Assembly: GCA_020054175.1 (NCBI GenBank) | Contig: JAGVLR010000186.1 | Coordinates: forward strand, 1 to 50,407 | Length of the DNA stretch: 50,407 nt | DNA from: Candidatus Dadabacteria bacterium | Lineage (GTDB): Bacteria > Desulfobacterota_D > UBA1144 > Nemesobacterales > UBA2774 | Reading direction: 5' to 3' | Part shown: positions 32,278-40,126 of the stretch, piece by piece | How positions within the stretch are numbered: position 1 is the first letter of the stretch | Layout: each line of letters begins with the position of its first letter | Notes under the pieces: model-generated | Told to the model about the DNA's origin: nothing | The model's database searches: none | Seen by the model: the letters and a program-made list of their open reading frames with translations, nothing else | Position numbers and translations under genes: made by a program

Positions 32278-33174
32278 CTAGACTGCTTTCTTTAGTTCCT
32301 GTTTCTGATTCCCGTACTTATCGCACTCAAACAAAACCGTGCCGGCGCGGAATGCAATCTTGTGCGGAAAGCTGGGATCGCCCGGCCATGCGTAGAGGTC
32401 TTTCTTGGCTACCTCGATAGCGACATATGTGTCGTTTTTCTTGTCCCGGAAATCGTCGCAGAGGTATGGCGTAGCGCAGGCGTGGAATTTCCCCGCGCCA
32501 CATTCGTTCTCTTTAGGATTCCAGCTTGGATGAACTACGGTTGTGCCAATCTCCCATAGGGTTTCATTCTCGGTTCCTTCTTGGGTTTTAAAATCGACCG
32601 AGACGCGCTTGTAAAGCGTTACCTTTGTGGCAGAAGTAATACCGTGCAATTCGAGCCAGGCACCTGCGCCCTTCTTCAGCTGCGGCTTTATGACCGTAGC
32701 GGTCTTCGACTTCTTGGTGATTTTTCCTTTCGCGAGCTGAATACAGACTGCGAAGGCGAAGAGAAGCACGGAAGATGCGTCTGATAGGAGGTGCACACAG
32801 ACTGTCGCATAAGCCGTGACGACGCTATGCTCCCGAGCCGTGACGACGCTATGCTCCCAAGCCGTGACGACGCTATGCTCCCGAGCCGTGACGACGCTAT
32901 GCTCCCGAGCCGCGACGACGCTATGCCCCCAAGCCGCGACGACGCTATGCCCCCGAGCCGCGACGACGCTATGCCCCCGAGCCTCGACGACGCTATGCCC
33001 CCAAGCCTCGACGACGCTATGCCCCCGAGCCGTGACGACGCTATGCTCCGGCGTCTTTATAATTACCAGCCTGAAGTCATTGCGAGATTCGATTTTGACA
33101 ATCGTAAATTCGTCGAAAGATTCCGGCAGGGCATCCCACCCTTTCTGAGTTTTTATTATTATTTCTTTTGCCAT
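32278..33174 (-). CDS. Beta-repeat protein with DUF7666-like C-terminal domain
   Basis: 298 residues. After a leader (KGWDALPESFDEF), ten eight-residue repeats with the unit HSVV(T/A/E)A(R/W)(G/E) run over residues ~43-122, followed by a hydrophobic segment and a ~150-residue domain (LYKRVSVDFKTQEGTENE; HPSWNPKENECGAGKFHA). Proteins with such solenoid-like 'SxVxA' repeats and this C-terminal domain are common in phages, with no known function. The repeats should form a beta-helix. The 24-bp DNA repeats make copy number unstable. Confidence 0.7.
   Translation of the reverse strand: MAKEIIIKTQKGWDALPESFDEFTIVKIESRNDFRLVIIKTPEHSVVTARGHSVVEAWGHSVVEARGHSVVAARGHSVVAAWGHSVVAAREHSVVTAREHSVVTAWEHSVVTAREHSVVTAYATVCVHLLSDASSVLLFAFAVCIQLAKGKITKKSKTATVIKPQLKKGAGAWLELHGITSATKVTLYKRVSVDFKTQEGTENETLWEIGTTVVHPSWNPKENECGAGKFHACATPYLCDDFRDKKNDTYVAIEVAKKDLYAWPGDPSFPHKIAFRAGTVLFECDKYGNQKQELKKAV
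32809..33048 (-). repeat. 24-bp minisatellite (10 copies) inside the beta-repeat gene
   Basis: Ten tandem 24-bp units, each with a nearly invariant core of CATAGCGTCGT and variable codons at the R/W and G/E positions. The period is a multiple of three, so copy changes keep the frame. Confidence 0.9.
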
Positions 33175-33241
33175 TCTCTTTCTCCCTTCATTGGCGGCCT
33201 CCCGAATGGCCGCCGTGATTTAATTTCACCAACTTCTCCCT

Positions 33242-33430
33242 CTAGGCTCGCCCTCGGGTCGGCGGCTCTTGGGGCCACAGGGCCAAGCTGGTGTTGATTG
33301 GCAGCCTCTCGGTTTGCGACCGGCATCCTTGTCCCGTGGCCTGATTTATCGGGGCGGTAGCAACCGTCATACGACGATCCCCCGGGCCTGGCCCTAGAAC
33401 TATCCGCCCCTGATTTGTATTAGTGCTCAT
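33242..33430 (-). CDS. Possible small protein
   Basis: A 62-residue Pro/Gly/Arg-rich ORF. Its ATG overlaps the upstream stop (ATGA) and AGGGGG lies ahead. The composition is low complexity, so it may be non-coding. Confidence 0.4.
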   Translation of the reverse strand: MSTNTNQGRIVLGPGPGDRRMTVATAPINQATGQGCRSQTERLPINTSLALWPQEPPTRGRA

Positions 33431-34329
33431 TCCTGGAAAATCCCCCTTTCTCTGTTTCTCTCTCGGATAGCTTCGAGGAACCTGTGCGCCTCTTCCTCGT
33501 TCACGTTGTCCTTCTGCCTGTAGAGGTCGATTCGTTCGCGGATAAGCCCGATAAGCCTCTGGCCTTCGTCGGTATCTTCCTCGCTGCGTTCCTTGAGCCT
33601 TGCCTTCGCTTCCTGAAATTTCTGCCTTGTCTCATCGTCCCACTCGGGATAATCAGAAGGAGGCGGGAGCGCGCTAATCCCGCTCGGCGGAATACTAAAA
33701 GCCGCGTGGCACTCCAGCATCCGATTCCAGTCAAACGTTCGCACGGGGAACTCTTGTACGCAGCAGTAATCCTCGTTGCCGATTATGCCGAAGCAGGCTT
33801 TAAACCAGAGCATCATTGTTTCGAGGCCAGCCGGTGAATCCTTAAACTCGCGCCTCCAATAGCCAAAACTCTGCCGGTGAAAGAGTCCCTCATCGCCCGT
33901 TGGCGCCTCATTCATGAACGAGCGCCCATCGTAGCCGATTTTTTTGAGATATTGCCAGCACGTAAACCAGAACGCCTGAAACTGTTCAGCGCGGATGTAA
34001 CGCTCGCTTGCATCGCGGAGGATTTCGTAGATCGTCGACACGATCGGGAGGAACTTCTCCATCGTCCTCTCTTCGTACCTGTCCGGGAAGAACTGCCGCT
34101 GACTCGGCGTAAGGCTCTCGTCGAAGTGGTCGATCTTCCGGTAAATCGCGTAGAGCCTTTTCACAGCCTTTTCCGGCTCGTCAATGCTCTGTACGCGGCT
34201 TAGGTAGTCCAATGCCGCCGCCAAGTGGTTTCCGTCCTTCTGCGAGGTCTTTCTCGACCTGGGCGTCGACCTCGTCGGCAAAGTTTTTGACACGCTCGTA
34301 TGTCTCCCGGACTTCTCGTTCCCGCTCAA
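33427..34329 (-). CDS. Phage protein downstream of the replication initiator
   Basis: Up to 300 residues. The frame overlaps the initiator gene by 149 bases, so the real start is probably internal, e.g. a GTG or TTG near residue 40-56. The core (RLYAIYRKIDHFDESLT; FWFTCWQYLKKIGYDG) is helical and aromatic-rich. No loader/helicase motif was seen. By position a helicase-loader-like role is possible but unproven. Confidence 0.5.
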   Translation of the reverse strand: MSGNEKSGRHTSVSKTLPTRSTPRSRKTSQKDGNHLAAALDYLSRVQSIDEPEKAVKRLYAIYRKIDHFDESLTPSQRQFFPDRYEERTMEKFLPIVSTIYEILRDASERYIRAEQFQAFWFTCWQYLKKIGYDGRSFMNEAPTGDEGLFHRQSFGYWRREFKDSPAGLETMMLWFKACFGIIGNEDYCCVQEFPVRTFDWNRMLECHAAFSIPPSGISALPPPSDYPEWDDETRQKFQEAKARLKERSEEDTDEGQRLIGLIRERIDLYRQKDNVNEEEAHRFLEAIRERNRERGIFQE

Positions 34330-35191
34330 GGTCTTCCTCCGTCATGTTCAGTCTTGCGGTTACAGCCAGATTCACTTGCGCCGCGTTATTCGCGAACCAG
34401 CCGATTGTCGGCGGGCTCTTATCCAGCCAGTGAAAATATCCCGTCCCGTCGACGTAGCCCTCGAACGCGATCTTCGCGCCGAGGGTCGCCCGGTCGTAAA
34501 TTTCTTTCTCGTCCGCATCCGGGTTAAGTTGAGAAAGTGCCTCGAAGTAGGTCTTGGCTTTCTGAACATCCAGTGCGCTTGGTATCAGGAGCTGGCCGGT
34601 TACTTCTTCCTGCAATTCTCCGAAGACTCGATTAAGCCATGCAGGTGCCGAATACGATTCAGGCTTTAAACTCCCGATCAGGACAGGAGGGGGTATAAAG
34701 TTTTGAGAGAGATTTACGCTTTCGAGATTTTCCGAAAGCGCTTCTTTTCTCTCCATTCCACTTCCTATTCCTTTCCCTTCCATTCCCTGTTCCCTGTTCC
34801 CTTCCTGCGTCGATTGTTCGTCGATTGTTCGTCGATTGTTCGTCGATTCATCCCAGATGATTGCTAAGTTCTTGATTTTGCTCGGTTTTGGCCGATCGAC
34901 TCGTTGGTGTTCTTTGAAATTTATAATGTGTCCGTACTCACGCCCGTCAACGCCTTTCCCGAGCCTCAAATAACCTATGCGCGACAGTTCGTCGAGCGTT
35001 CGACGAATACTCGTCGACGGCTCGCGCAGTGGAGAACATTCTGCGAGGATGAGCTTCTCGTTGGCATTGAAATAGCCTTCATCGTCAGCGTAATTTATTA
35101 GGGCCGCCGCCATCATATGCGTCGATTCAGTCTGTACGCTCAACCCCTCATTTCTCCAAAACTCAGGTTTGATTGTTCTTATACGTCCCAT
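34181..35191 (-). CDS. Replication initiator-like protein (winged helix)
   Basis: 336 residues. The N-terminal ~110 residues follow the familiar phage initiator pattern: RIRTIKPEFWRNEGL, then ALINYADDEGYFNANE and DELSRIGYLRLGKG, a winged helix. A Gln/Ser/Gly-rich linker follows, then a helical C-terminus (AKTYFEALSQLNPDADEK). Lambda O-type initiators bind iterons within their own gene. An 11-bp repeat array lies in this gene at 34808-34848, supporting that role. Confidence 0.75.
   Translation of the reverse strand: MGRIRTIKPEFWRNEGLSVQTESTHMMAAALINYADDEGYFNANEKLILAECSPLREPSTSIRRTLDELSRIGYLRLGKGVDGREYGHIINFKEHQRVDRPKPSKIKNLAIIWDESTNNRRTIDEQSTQEGNREQGMEGKGIGSGMERKEALSENLESVNLSQNFIPPPVLIGSLKPESYSAPAWLNRVFGELQEEVTGQLLIPSALDVQKAKTYFEALSQLNPDADEKEIYDRATLGAKIAFEGYVDGTGYFHWLDKSPPTIGWFANNAAQVNLAVTARLNMTEEDLEREREVRETYERVKNFADEVDAQVEKDLAEGRKPLGGGIGLPKPRTEH
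34808..34848. repeat. Iteron array, 11-bp repeat (candidate replication origin)
   Basis: CGTCGATTGTT three times in tandem and then CGTCGATT (34808-34848). An 11-bp period is not a multiple of three, so a coding reason is unlikely. It lies in the linker part of the initiator gene, as lambda's ori lies in O. Confidence 0.65.
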
Positions 35192-35213
35192 TATTCCTCA
35201 ATGCTTTTACGGT

Positions 35214-35444
35214 CTATTTCCCATTGTCCTGCCCACCGTTGACACGTAGCCAGCCGAGGTAAAAATCGGCGGATTCCTGTGCGGACTCCCTGCTCGCCGA
35301 GAGACATACCTTGCGCCATACTCCGCTCACGTCCGGCATGGATACGGCGTATAATCCGTTGTCCTCCGGGTCTATGCGCACCTGGGGGTTGCCGTCGGCA
35401 CTCATCGCGTGTTCATCGTGAAACAGTTCTGTCGCTGTTTGCAT
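35214..35444 (-). CDS. Small phage protein
   Basis: 76 residues with an acidic beta middle (PQVRIDPEDNGLYAVSMPDV) and a helix (ASRESAQESADFYLGWL). It overlaps the end of the upstream gene by 32 bases. Function unknown. Confidence 0.5.
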   Translation of the reverse strand: MQTATELFHDEHAMSADGNPQVRIDPEDNGLYAVSMPDVSGVWRKVCLSASRESAQESADFYLGWLRVNGGQDNGK

Positions 35445-35781
35445 TGGTCCCTACCTCTAACTCATATACTTTCATTGCGAGTTTTATATCTCTCACAAGC
35501 CGTCTCTCGTCTGGACAGTTCCTAGCGATGCACAGCCTCAGTCTTTGTATTGCCATCGCCCTGGTCCGTCCCCCGGACGCCCATGCGCCACTCTTCTCTT
35601 CTGTGATGCCCCATTTATGCCCTTTCTCGGCGAACCCTCGGTGAAGGAACCACGTCGCCCCGAGGAGGGTGAACTTGTACCCCCGTGCCTGCAGTTTGCT
35701 GTAGACGCCGGTTTTCCTGTCCCTAAACGAGGCATAGAATTCACTCTCTTTATTCTCAACCTCTATGCCCTCTATGATCAC
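35413..35781 (-). CDS. Phage protein of unknown function
   Basis: 122 residues if it starts at GTG 35781, with GGAGGG upstream and a GTGA overlap with the upstream stop. A longer ATG form to 35853 overlaps the neighbour. It contains SEFYASFRDRKTGVYSK and a Trp-rich WGITEEKSGAWASGG. No motif recognised. Confidence 0.5.
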   Translation of the reverse strand: MIIEGIEVENKESEFYASFRDRKTGVYSKLQARGYKFTLLGATWFLHRGFAEKGHKWGITEEKSGAWASGGRTRAMAIQRLRLCIARNCPDERRLVRDIKLAMKVYELEVGTNANSDRTVSR

Positions 35782-36008
35782 GCTGTGGCCCTCCGCGCAA
35801 GGTCTGCCCGCTCCTGCCACATCTCCTTCTTGGTCTCGTCGTGGCGCTGACACTCGGCATCGTAACGATTCCTTTCATTCATCCTCTCTTTCCACTCGTA
35901 GTTCAACCAGACGCAGACATCCTCAATTTCAATGGTCTGCGCTGTGTGTGTATCGAGGATGAATAACGCGCCGTTTTTCTCGATTTTTATATAACGCTTC
36001 TGAGACAT
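35778..36008 (-). CDS. Small phage protein
   Basis: 76 residues: a beta N-terminus (YIKIEKNGALFILDT) and a charged helical end. AAGGAGA lies upstream. Function unknown. Confidence 0.5.
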   Translation of the reverse strand: MSQKRYIKIEKNGALFILDTHTAQTIEIEDVCVWLNYEWKERMNERNRYDAECQRHDETKKEMWQERADLARRATA

Positions 36009-36023
36009 ATCGCGTCTCCTTAG

Positions 36024-36079
36024 AACCGGTTAGCGGGGAAGGCTTCTCGTCCAGGAGAAACCCCTCCCCGCGCCGGGTT
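36024..36079 (-). repeat. Long hairpin after the RecT gene
   Basis: GCGGGGA...GG...TCTC on the plus strand pairs with GAGA...CC...TCCCCGC, flanked by AACCGG/CCGGGTT, giving ~20 paired bases around a short loop. There is no U-tract on either side, so it is not an obvious terminator. It could be a processing site or a barrier. Confidence 0.55.
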
Positions 36080-36086
36080 AGACGTT

Positions 36087-37124
36087 TTATCCGCCGTACA
36101 AATCGCCCTGCGGGTCCTCGAAGTGATATTTCTCCTTCTCTGCCCATTTCAGGAACTTGTCGTCGTCGGCAATGAACGCTTTTAAGCTCGTCACAGGGTC
36201 GCCGAGAACTTCCGAGAGGCGTTTCTTGACCTCTCCCTCAGTCTTATAGCCCTTCTCTCTCATGAACAGATGGAAGTTCCTCTGGCGCTTTACCAGCGCC
36301 GCCTCGCGGGCCTGCTCGGGCGTAGGAAGGTCTTCCTTCTCCACTTCTTCGGGGTCGTCGTGCTCGTCGACCGCGTCGATTATCTCGGCATCTTCTGCAT
36401 CATCGACCTGCCCTCCGGCCGCCAGGGCCGGGGCGAGCTCGGTGTCTTGCGAGGCCAAGAGGGGCGCTTCGCTCTGTACCCCGGCGTCGCTTGCCATCAC
36501 CTTCGTTATCTCGCCGTCCTCCGGGAGGTTTGTAAGGTTCAGGCCCGGAAAAACGAATGAAAACCCCTGCGTGACGGCAGTTTTGCAAATCATGTGAGCA
36601 GGGTTCGTTTTCCACATACCCATCAGCGAACCACCATCCCCGAAAGTCCGAGCCCAAGGCTCGAAAGCTATCTCGTGAATGAACGGTTCTTGTTGGTCCT
36701 TCCGCCATATGTGCGTCCAGGCACCGACTATTTTTTCTTTCCCGGCGAGATGGAACTCTCCCACGCGTCGCTCCAGCTTCCCATCAACCAAGAGAATTAA
36801 GCCGTACTCGTAGCGCCTAAAGGTCGGGTGCTTTGTGCCGGGCTCAATCCTCTTTCTGAAATGAATCACTATGTAGGCCGGATACGGCTTTCCGGTACGC
36901 TTATCTGTGCCTTCGGGCTTAATCATCCATGCATCCCCGACGTAGGGATTCAGGTTTTGGCTCAAACACACCTTTCCGAAGAGCCAGAGCTCGGCATCGG
37001 TCGCATTGGGACAAAGCCGACGCAGGGCGTCCGCTTTGTACTCAGCCAGGACGGCAGGGCTGTGACCCTGTGCGAGGGCGGGAGCCGCGCCATTCTCTCT
37101 CGTTGCTATTTGCTGTCTGGTCAT
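36087..37124 (-). CDS. RecT/Bet-family single-strand annealing protein
   Basis: 345 residues. The core carries RRLCPNATDAELWLFGKVC, LNPYVGDAWMI, AYIVIHFRKRIEP, then GAWTHIWRKDQQEP and THMICKTAVTQG-like NPAHMICKTAVTQGFSFVFPG, the RecT/Bet pattern. The C-terminal ~120 residues are acidic and low complexity then helical (HEHDDPEEVEKEDLPTPEQA), an added tail. It anneals single strands during recombination; SbcCD or another nuclease may supply the ends. Confidence 0.85.
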   Translation of the reverse strand: MTRQQIATRENGAAPALAQGHSPAVLAEYKADALRRLCPNATDAELWLFGKVCLSQNLNPYVGDAWMIKPEGTDKRTGKPYPAYIVIHFRKRIEPGTKHPTFRRYEYGLILLVDGKLERRVGEFHLAGKEKIVGAWTHIWRKDQQEPFIHEIAFEPWARTFGDGGSLMGMWKTNPAHMICKTAVTQGFSFVFPGLNLTNLPEDGEITKVMASDAGVQSEAPLLASQDTELAPALAAGGQVDDAEDAEIIDAVDEHDDPEEVEKEDLPTPEQAREAALVKRQRNFHLFMREKGYKTEGEVKKRLSEVLGDPVTSLKAFIADDDKFLKWAEKEKYHFEDPQGDLYGG

Positions 37125-37472
37125 TTAGGCCGCCCTCCGAATTGGTTCGACGTCGATTATTGTTTTCCCCTCTGCGGGAAGCGGGATAGCCGCTCCCGGA
37201 GCGGGATCGTGACTGGGGCACTCCACATTCCCGCATGCCCAGAACATGCCCCTATTGCCACTGGGCGTCGTCACAATCGCCCGTTCCATCGTCTCTCCAC
37301 AGTGTTGGCAGACCGGCCTCAACATGGTGTACGTCCGCTCCCTCGTTATGACCCTTTCGGTTTCAACTTCCTTGATAAAAACCGCCGAATCGGTATAATG
37401 AGGGAAGATGGAATTTGTCTTGGGAGCCATGTGGTTGCTGCCGCGTGGCTCTTGCTTTACTAGCTGCTTCAA
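37125..37472 (-). CDS. Zinc-finger protein next to RecT
   Basis: 115 residues from TTG 37472, with GGAGGG five bases upstream. PVCQHCGETMERA and FWACGNVECPSHD form a CxxC...CxxxxC zinc finger of the kind seen in topoisomerase C-terminal domains. It directly precedes the RecT gene in transcription. Function unknown. Confidence 0.6.
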   Translation of the reverse strand: MKQLVKQEPRGSNHMAPKTNSIFPHYTDSAVFIKEVETERVITRERTYTMLRPVCQHCGETMERAIVTTPSGNRGMFWACGNVECPSHDPAPGAAIPLPAEGKTIIDVEPIRRAA

Positions 37473-37506
37473 GGTATCCCTCCTTGTGGATTTAGTTTCA
37501 TGCTCT

Positions 37507-37875
37507 TCATTTCCCGACTACCATCGCCCTGATGCTTGCGCTCGCCTTCGATATCTTTGAGTAGGTGTCGAACAGCGCCGGATGCGCTTGCTTGAAGGTC
37601 TCTATGTCCAGGATGGTCTTGCCCTTCGTGTAGACCACCTGGAGGAATCGGCCCTTGACAGTTTCGCCCTTAGCCATGCACTCTTCCTTGACCTCTCCTT
37701 CGAGCCTCTCGATCTCGATGTCGACGGACCCGGTTCTGCGCCTCCGCTCCTCCGAGAGCATCGTTATCTGGGCGTCGATATCCTTCGCGGCGTCAGCCCT
37801 TTCGATTTGCAGTGCGTAGAGCCTGTCTAACTTCTCAGCCGTCGTTAACTCTTCAATTTGAATTGCCTGTTCCAT
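37507..37875 (-). CDS. Conserved phage protein near RecT
   Basis: 122 residues with a coiled-coil N-terminal half and a C-terminus (GRFLQVVYTKGKTILDIETF ... ASASIRAMVVGK) that I recognise from many phage recombination modules. It may be a nuclease inhibitor of Gam type, but I cannot confirm that. AGGAGGGG lies upstream. An HNH gene overlaps its start by 23 bases. Confidence 0.55.
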   Translation of the reverse strand: MEQAIQIEELTTAEKLDRLYALQIERADAAKDIDAQITMLSEERRRRTGSVDIEIERLEGEVKEECMAKGETVKGRFLQVVYTKGKTILDIETFKQAHPALFDTYSKISKASASIRAMVVGK

Positions 37876-38836
37876 GAATCCCCTCCTGCTGGTTATTGGT
37901 TTCTATTACGTTCAAACACGCGAAATCTTTGTGATGTTTCTTTTTAAATCCCGGCCCCGGGCCTTTTCTTTCAGAGGAAGAAGGCTGTTTGGGCAGTTGT
38001 GAAGTGCTCGTTTCGGAGCCGGGTTTTTCGGCACTAAGAATTTGTTCCAACGTCAGCTTTTTCACTCTGTAGCAGTATTTGAATTTGGCATATGGAATGC
38101 CGTGCATTCTTGCGAATTCGGCCATAGACATTCCTTTCTGACCATATGGAACACGTACGATATTTCGAGAGTTGTTATTTTGTTCTTTCCGCGTAGCCCA
38201 CTTACAGTTACCCGGTTCGTAGTTGCCATCATTATCAACCCGTTCAAGGGTTAATCCGTCCGGCCTTTCCCCCATATCGGCAAGAAAGTTCTCGAAAGAC
38301 TCCAACCACCGGTCGCAGACCGAAATTCCCCGGCCGCCGTAGTCTTTGAATCTTCGATCTTTTGGATTTGCGCAACGCGCCTTCATATTGCGCCATGTCG
38401 TATATGTGCCCGTAATGACATTGCCGCTTGCATGTCCATGCTTTGGCACATTGCGCTGTATGCGTAGTTCTCTATGAAGACATCCGCAGGATTTAGTGTC
38501 CCCACCTTTCAAGTTGCCACTATCAATAATTTTTTTATTTCCGCAATCACATTGACAAAGATATTGTTTGCGAGTCGCCCCACATGCGAACTTCCGGGAC
38601 TCGGATTCTTCCAGAACGACCAAGCGCCCAAAGCGCCCTCCTATGGCAAGCTTGCGGGCGGGTCTCAGGCACCCGCAGGAGCGAATTTTGCCGCTGCGAA
38701 GGTGGATTAGGCGAATAACCTTTTCTGTTCCGCAATCACACCGACAAATCATTCGGCGCTGGCGTGTTCCGGATGGACAAAGAGCTGCCAGCCCCTCCCC
38801 TATCACAGTTAATCTTCCGAATTTTTGCCCTATCAT
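37853..38836 (-). CDS. HNH-type homing endonuclease, copy 2 (double zinc domain)
   Basis: 327 residues. Compared with the other two copies, the N-terminal zinc domain is duplicated (ICRCDCGTEK...RSCGCLR, then CQCDCGNKK...KSCGCL). The core has YGGRGISVCDRWL, FENFLADMGERP, ERVDNDGNYEPGNCKWAT. A C-terminal extension (PSSSERKGPGPGFKKK) reaches over the next gene. It starts in a 4-base overlap with the truncated HNH gene upstream. Confidence 0.8.
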   Translation of the reverse strand: MIGQKFGRLTVIGEGLAALCPSGTRQRRMICRCDCGTEKVIRLIHLRSGKIRSCGCLRPARKLAIGGRFGRLVVLEESESRKFACGATRKQYLCQCDCGNKKIIDSGNLKGGDTKSCGCLHRELRIQRNVPKHGHASGNVITGTYTTWRNMKARCANPKDRRFKDYGGRGISVCDRWLESFENFLADMGERPDGLTLERVDNDGNYEPGNCKWATRKEQNNNSRNIVRVPYGQKGMSMAEFARMHGIPYAKFKYCYRVKKLTLEQILSAEKPGSETSTSQLPKQPSSSERKGPGPGFKKKHHKDFACLNVIETNNQQEGIHGTGNSN

Positions 38837-39087
38837 ATGGCGCCCTCGCCTCTCTTCGCCCTGCTGTATGCGTACTGGTTCCCACCCTCGCGGATTTCGA
38901 GCCTCCAGTTATAGCCGCTGGCGAGCTCTGCGTCCTCTACGTCCACAAGCGCGAAGAAGCCCTTCTGTACCGGGATAATCGCGACAGGCCCGCAGATAAC
39001 AGGGGGAGGGGTCTCAAAGGAGGTAATGGTACGTAATATGCCGCCCCCTCCCCCGTTCCGTCTGGTTGGTACTCTGATACTTTTCAT
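38833..39087 (-). pseudogene. Truncated HNH homing endonuclease (N-terminus only)
   Basis: 84 residues. PVQKGFFALVDVEDAELASGYNW followed by AYSRAKRGEGAI is the start of a different class of phage HNH homing enzyme (VDxxDxxxL...W, then YA). The catalytic HNH part is missing: the frame ends at a TGA formed where the next endonuclease begins (ATGA). This looks like one homing enzyme interrupted by another. Confidence 0.6.
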
Positions 39088-39251
39088 TTCTCTTCGTTAT
39101 CCTCGTTGATGATCGATACGTACTCGTGTCCGGGGATTCTCAACACCGTATTGAGCTCGCCTCTTTCGAATGAGCGTCCCAGGTGCCAACTGATGTACAG
39201 GAACCCGAAGGCTAAAATCAGATACGACACTATGCTTAGTGCTCTTGTCAT
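39084..39251 (-). CDS. Small membrane protein
   Basis: A 55-residue ORF with one membrane segment (ALSIVSYLILAFGFLYISW) and a charged tail (RSFERGELNTVLRI). It overlaps both neighbours by four bases (ATGA), which supports real translation. Confidence 0.6.
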   Translation of the reverse strand: MTRALSIVSYLILAFGFLYISWHLGRSFERGELNTVLRIPGHEYVSIINEDNEEK

Positions 39252-39637
39252 TTACTTCCTCCGTTCGCCTGTATTACGTACCCCTCGAAATCCTTTGCCG
39301 TCAGTTTCCGATTTTGAACTGGCACCCCTCCGGGTGTCTTGAACACGTACCCCTTGGGGAACAGGTTCTGGATGTAGAGCTGGTAGCACCAGAGAGGCCG
39401 TCCCTCGTCCTTCATCCTCGCTGGATGGTTGGGGAGATGGTTCAGCTTTGAGACAGAGCGCTTTATCTTGAGCGCGAAATTCTTCACGGTGTAGAAGTCG
39501 TACTGCTGCCCGTAGAGCATGACGCTGAACTCGGGCTGCGGATCCCCATGCACGGTGCAATGCTCTTGCTGGGCGATGTACGCCGACTCGGGACCGTTTG
39601 GGGCTAATGGGCGGCAGATGCAAGCGGGTTCAGCCAT
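39248..39637 (-). CDS. Phage protein of unknown function
   Basis: 129 residues. CICRPLAPNGPES and HCTVHG at the start hint at a metal site. A YDFYTVKNFALKIKRSV segment follows. AGGTT precedes the ATG. No family is recognised. Confidence 0.5.
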   Translation of the reverse strand: MAEPACICRPLAPNGPESAYIAQQEHCTVHGDPQPEFSVMLYGQQYDFYTVKNFALKIKRSVSKLNHLPNHPARMKDEGRPLWCYQLYIQNLFPKGYVFKTPGGVPVQNRKLTAKDFEGYVIQANGGSK

Positions 39638-39667
39638 GTGAAACCTCCGTCGTTAATTTATTAATGC

Positions 39668-39727
39668 ACTGCCTCCGGTTATATTGTGGATTGTCCCCCC
39701 AGACAAAACCAACCTTCAGGAGGCAGT
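39668..39727 (+). promoter_or_regulatory. SD-sequestering RNA leader
   Basis: ACTGCCTCC (39668-39676) pairs perfectly with GGAGGCAGT (39719-39727), which contains the SD of the gene at 39733. An inner GGTT/AACC pair and a second hairpin (TTGTC-CCCCCA-GACAA) lie within. Translation should be off unless the fold is opened. Confidence 0.65.
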
Positions 39728-39732
39728 TAGAA

Positions 39733-39930
39733 ATGAATGAGAACGAGAAAATTGGACTTATGAATGCGGCAGCGACAGTCTTCGCGGCGGTGCGGAATCC
39801 TAAAGATATGGACTCGGCATCCTCAAAGAACTTGTCAGCTAACGATAAGGAACTATTTGTGAATATTCTCACTTTCATGGTTAGCACCTTTAAAAACAAC
39901 TCCGACCGCAAGATTGCCGGCGTTTGGTGA
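39733..39930 (+). CDS. Small plus-strand protein with a folded leader
   Basis: 65 residues from ATG 39733, with AGGAGG nine bases ahead. It is helical (KIGLMNAAATVFAAVRN) with a basic/acidic mix. It is opposite to its early-operon neighbours and next to the immunity region, so it may be expressed in the prophage. Function unknown. Confidence 0.6.
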   Translation: MNENEKIGLMNAAATVFAAVRNPKDMDSASSKNLSANDKELFVNILTFMVSTFKNNSDRKIAGVW

Positions 39931-39940
39931 TTAATTTTTT

Positions 39941-40126
39941 CTACGGCCATTCGCGCAACCGCACAGCGTGAGATACGTTTGTCATGGCGATCGTGTTTAT
40001 GACCGCTATGCGTTGACCTTCGTCCGGCACATTCTCATAAATCTCCTGAGCTAGCCGCCCGGCGAGGTCTGTCAATTCCTTCGGCGATAACTTCTTTACC
40101 TCTGGATTTTGGTTCTCTTTAGCCAT
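39941..40126 (-). CDS. Small early protein
   Basis: 61 residues, helical (KELTDLAGRLAQEIYENVPDE). It overlaps the upstream gene by eight bases. It is the second gene of the early operon. No function known. Confidence 0.5.
   Translation of the reverse strand: MAKENQNPEVKKLSPKELTDLAGRLAQEIYENVPDEGQRIAVINTIAMTNVSHAVRLREWP

Noticed and set aside
32809..33048. CRISPR array
   Set aside because: The 24-bp units are contiguous, have no spacers and code for protein repeats.
32791..33297. Plus-strand ORFs with SRDDAM repeats
   Set aside because: They are the antisense of the minisatellite in the beta-repeat gene; the minus-strand frame has flanking domains and operon context.
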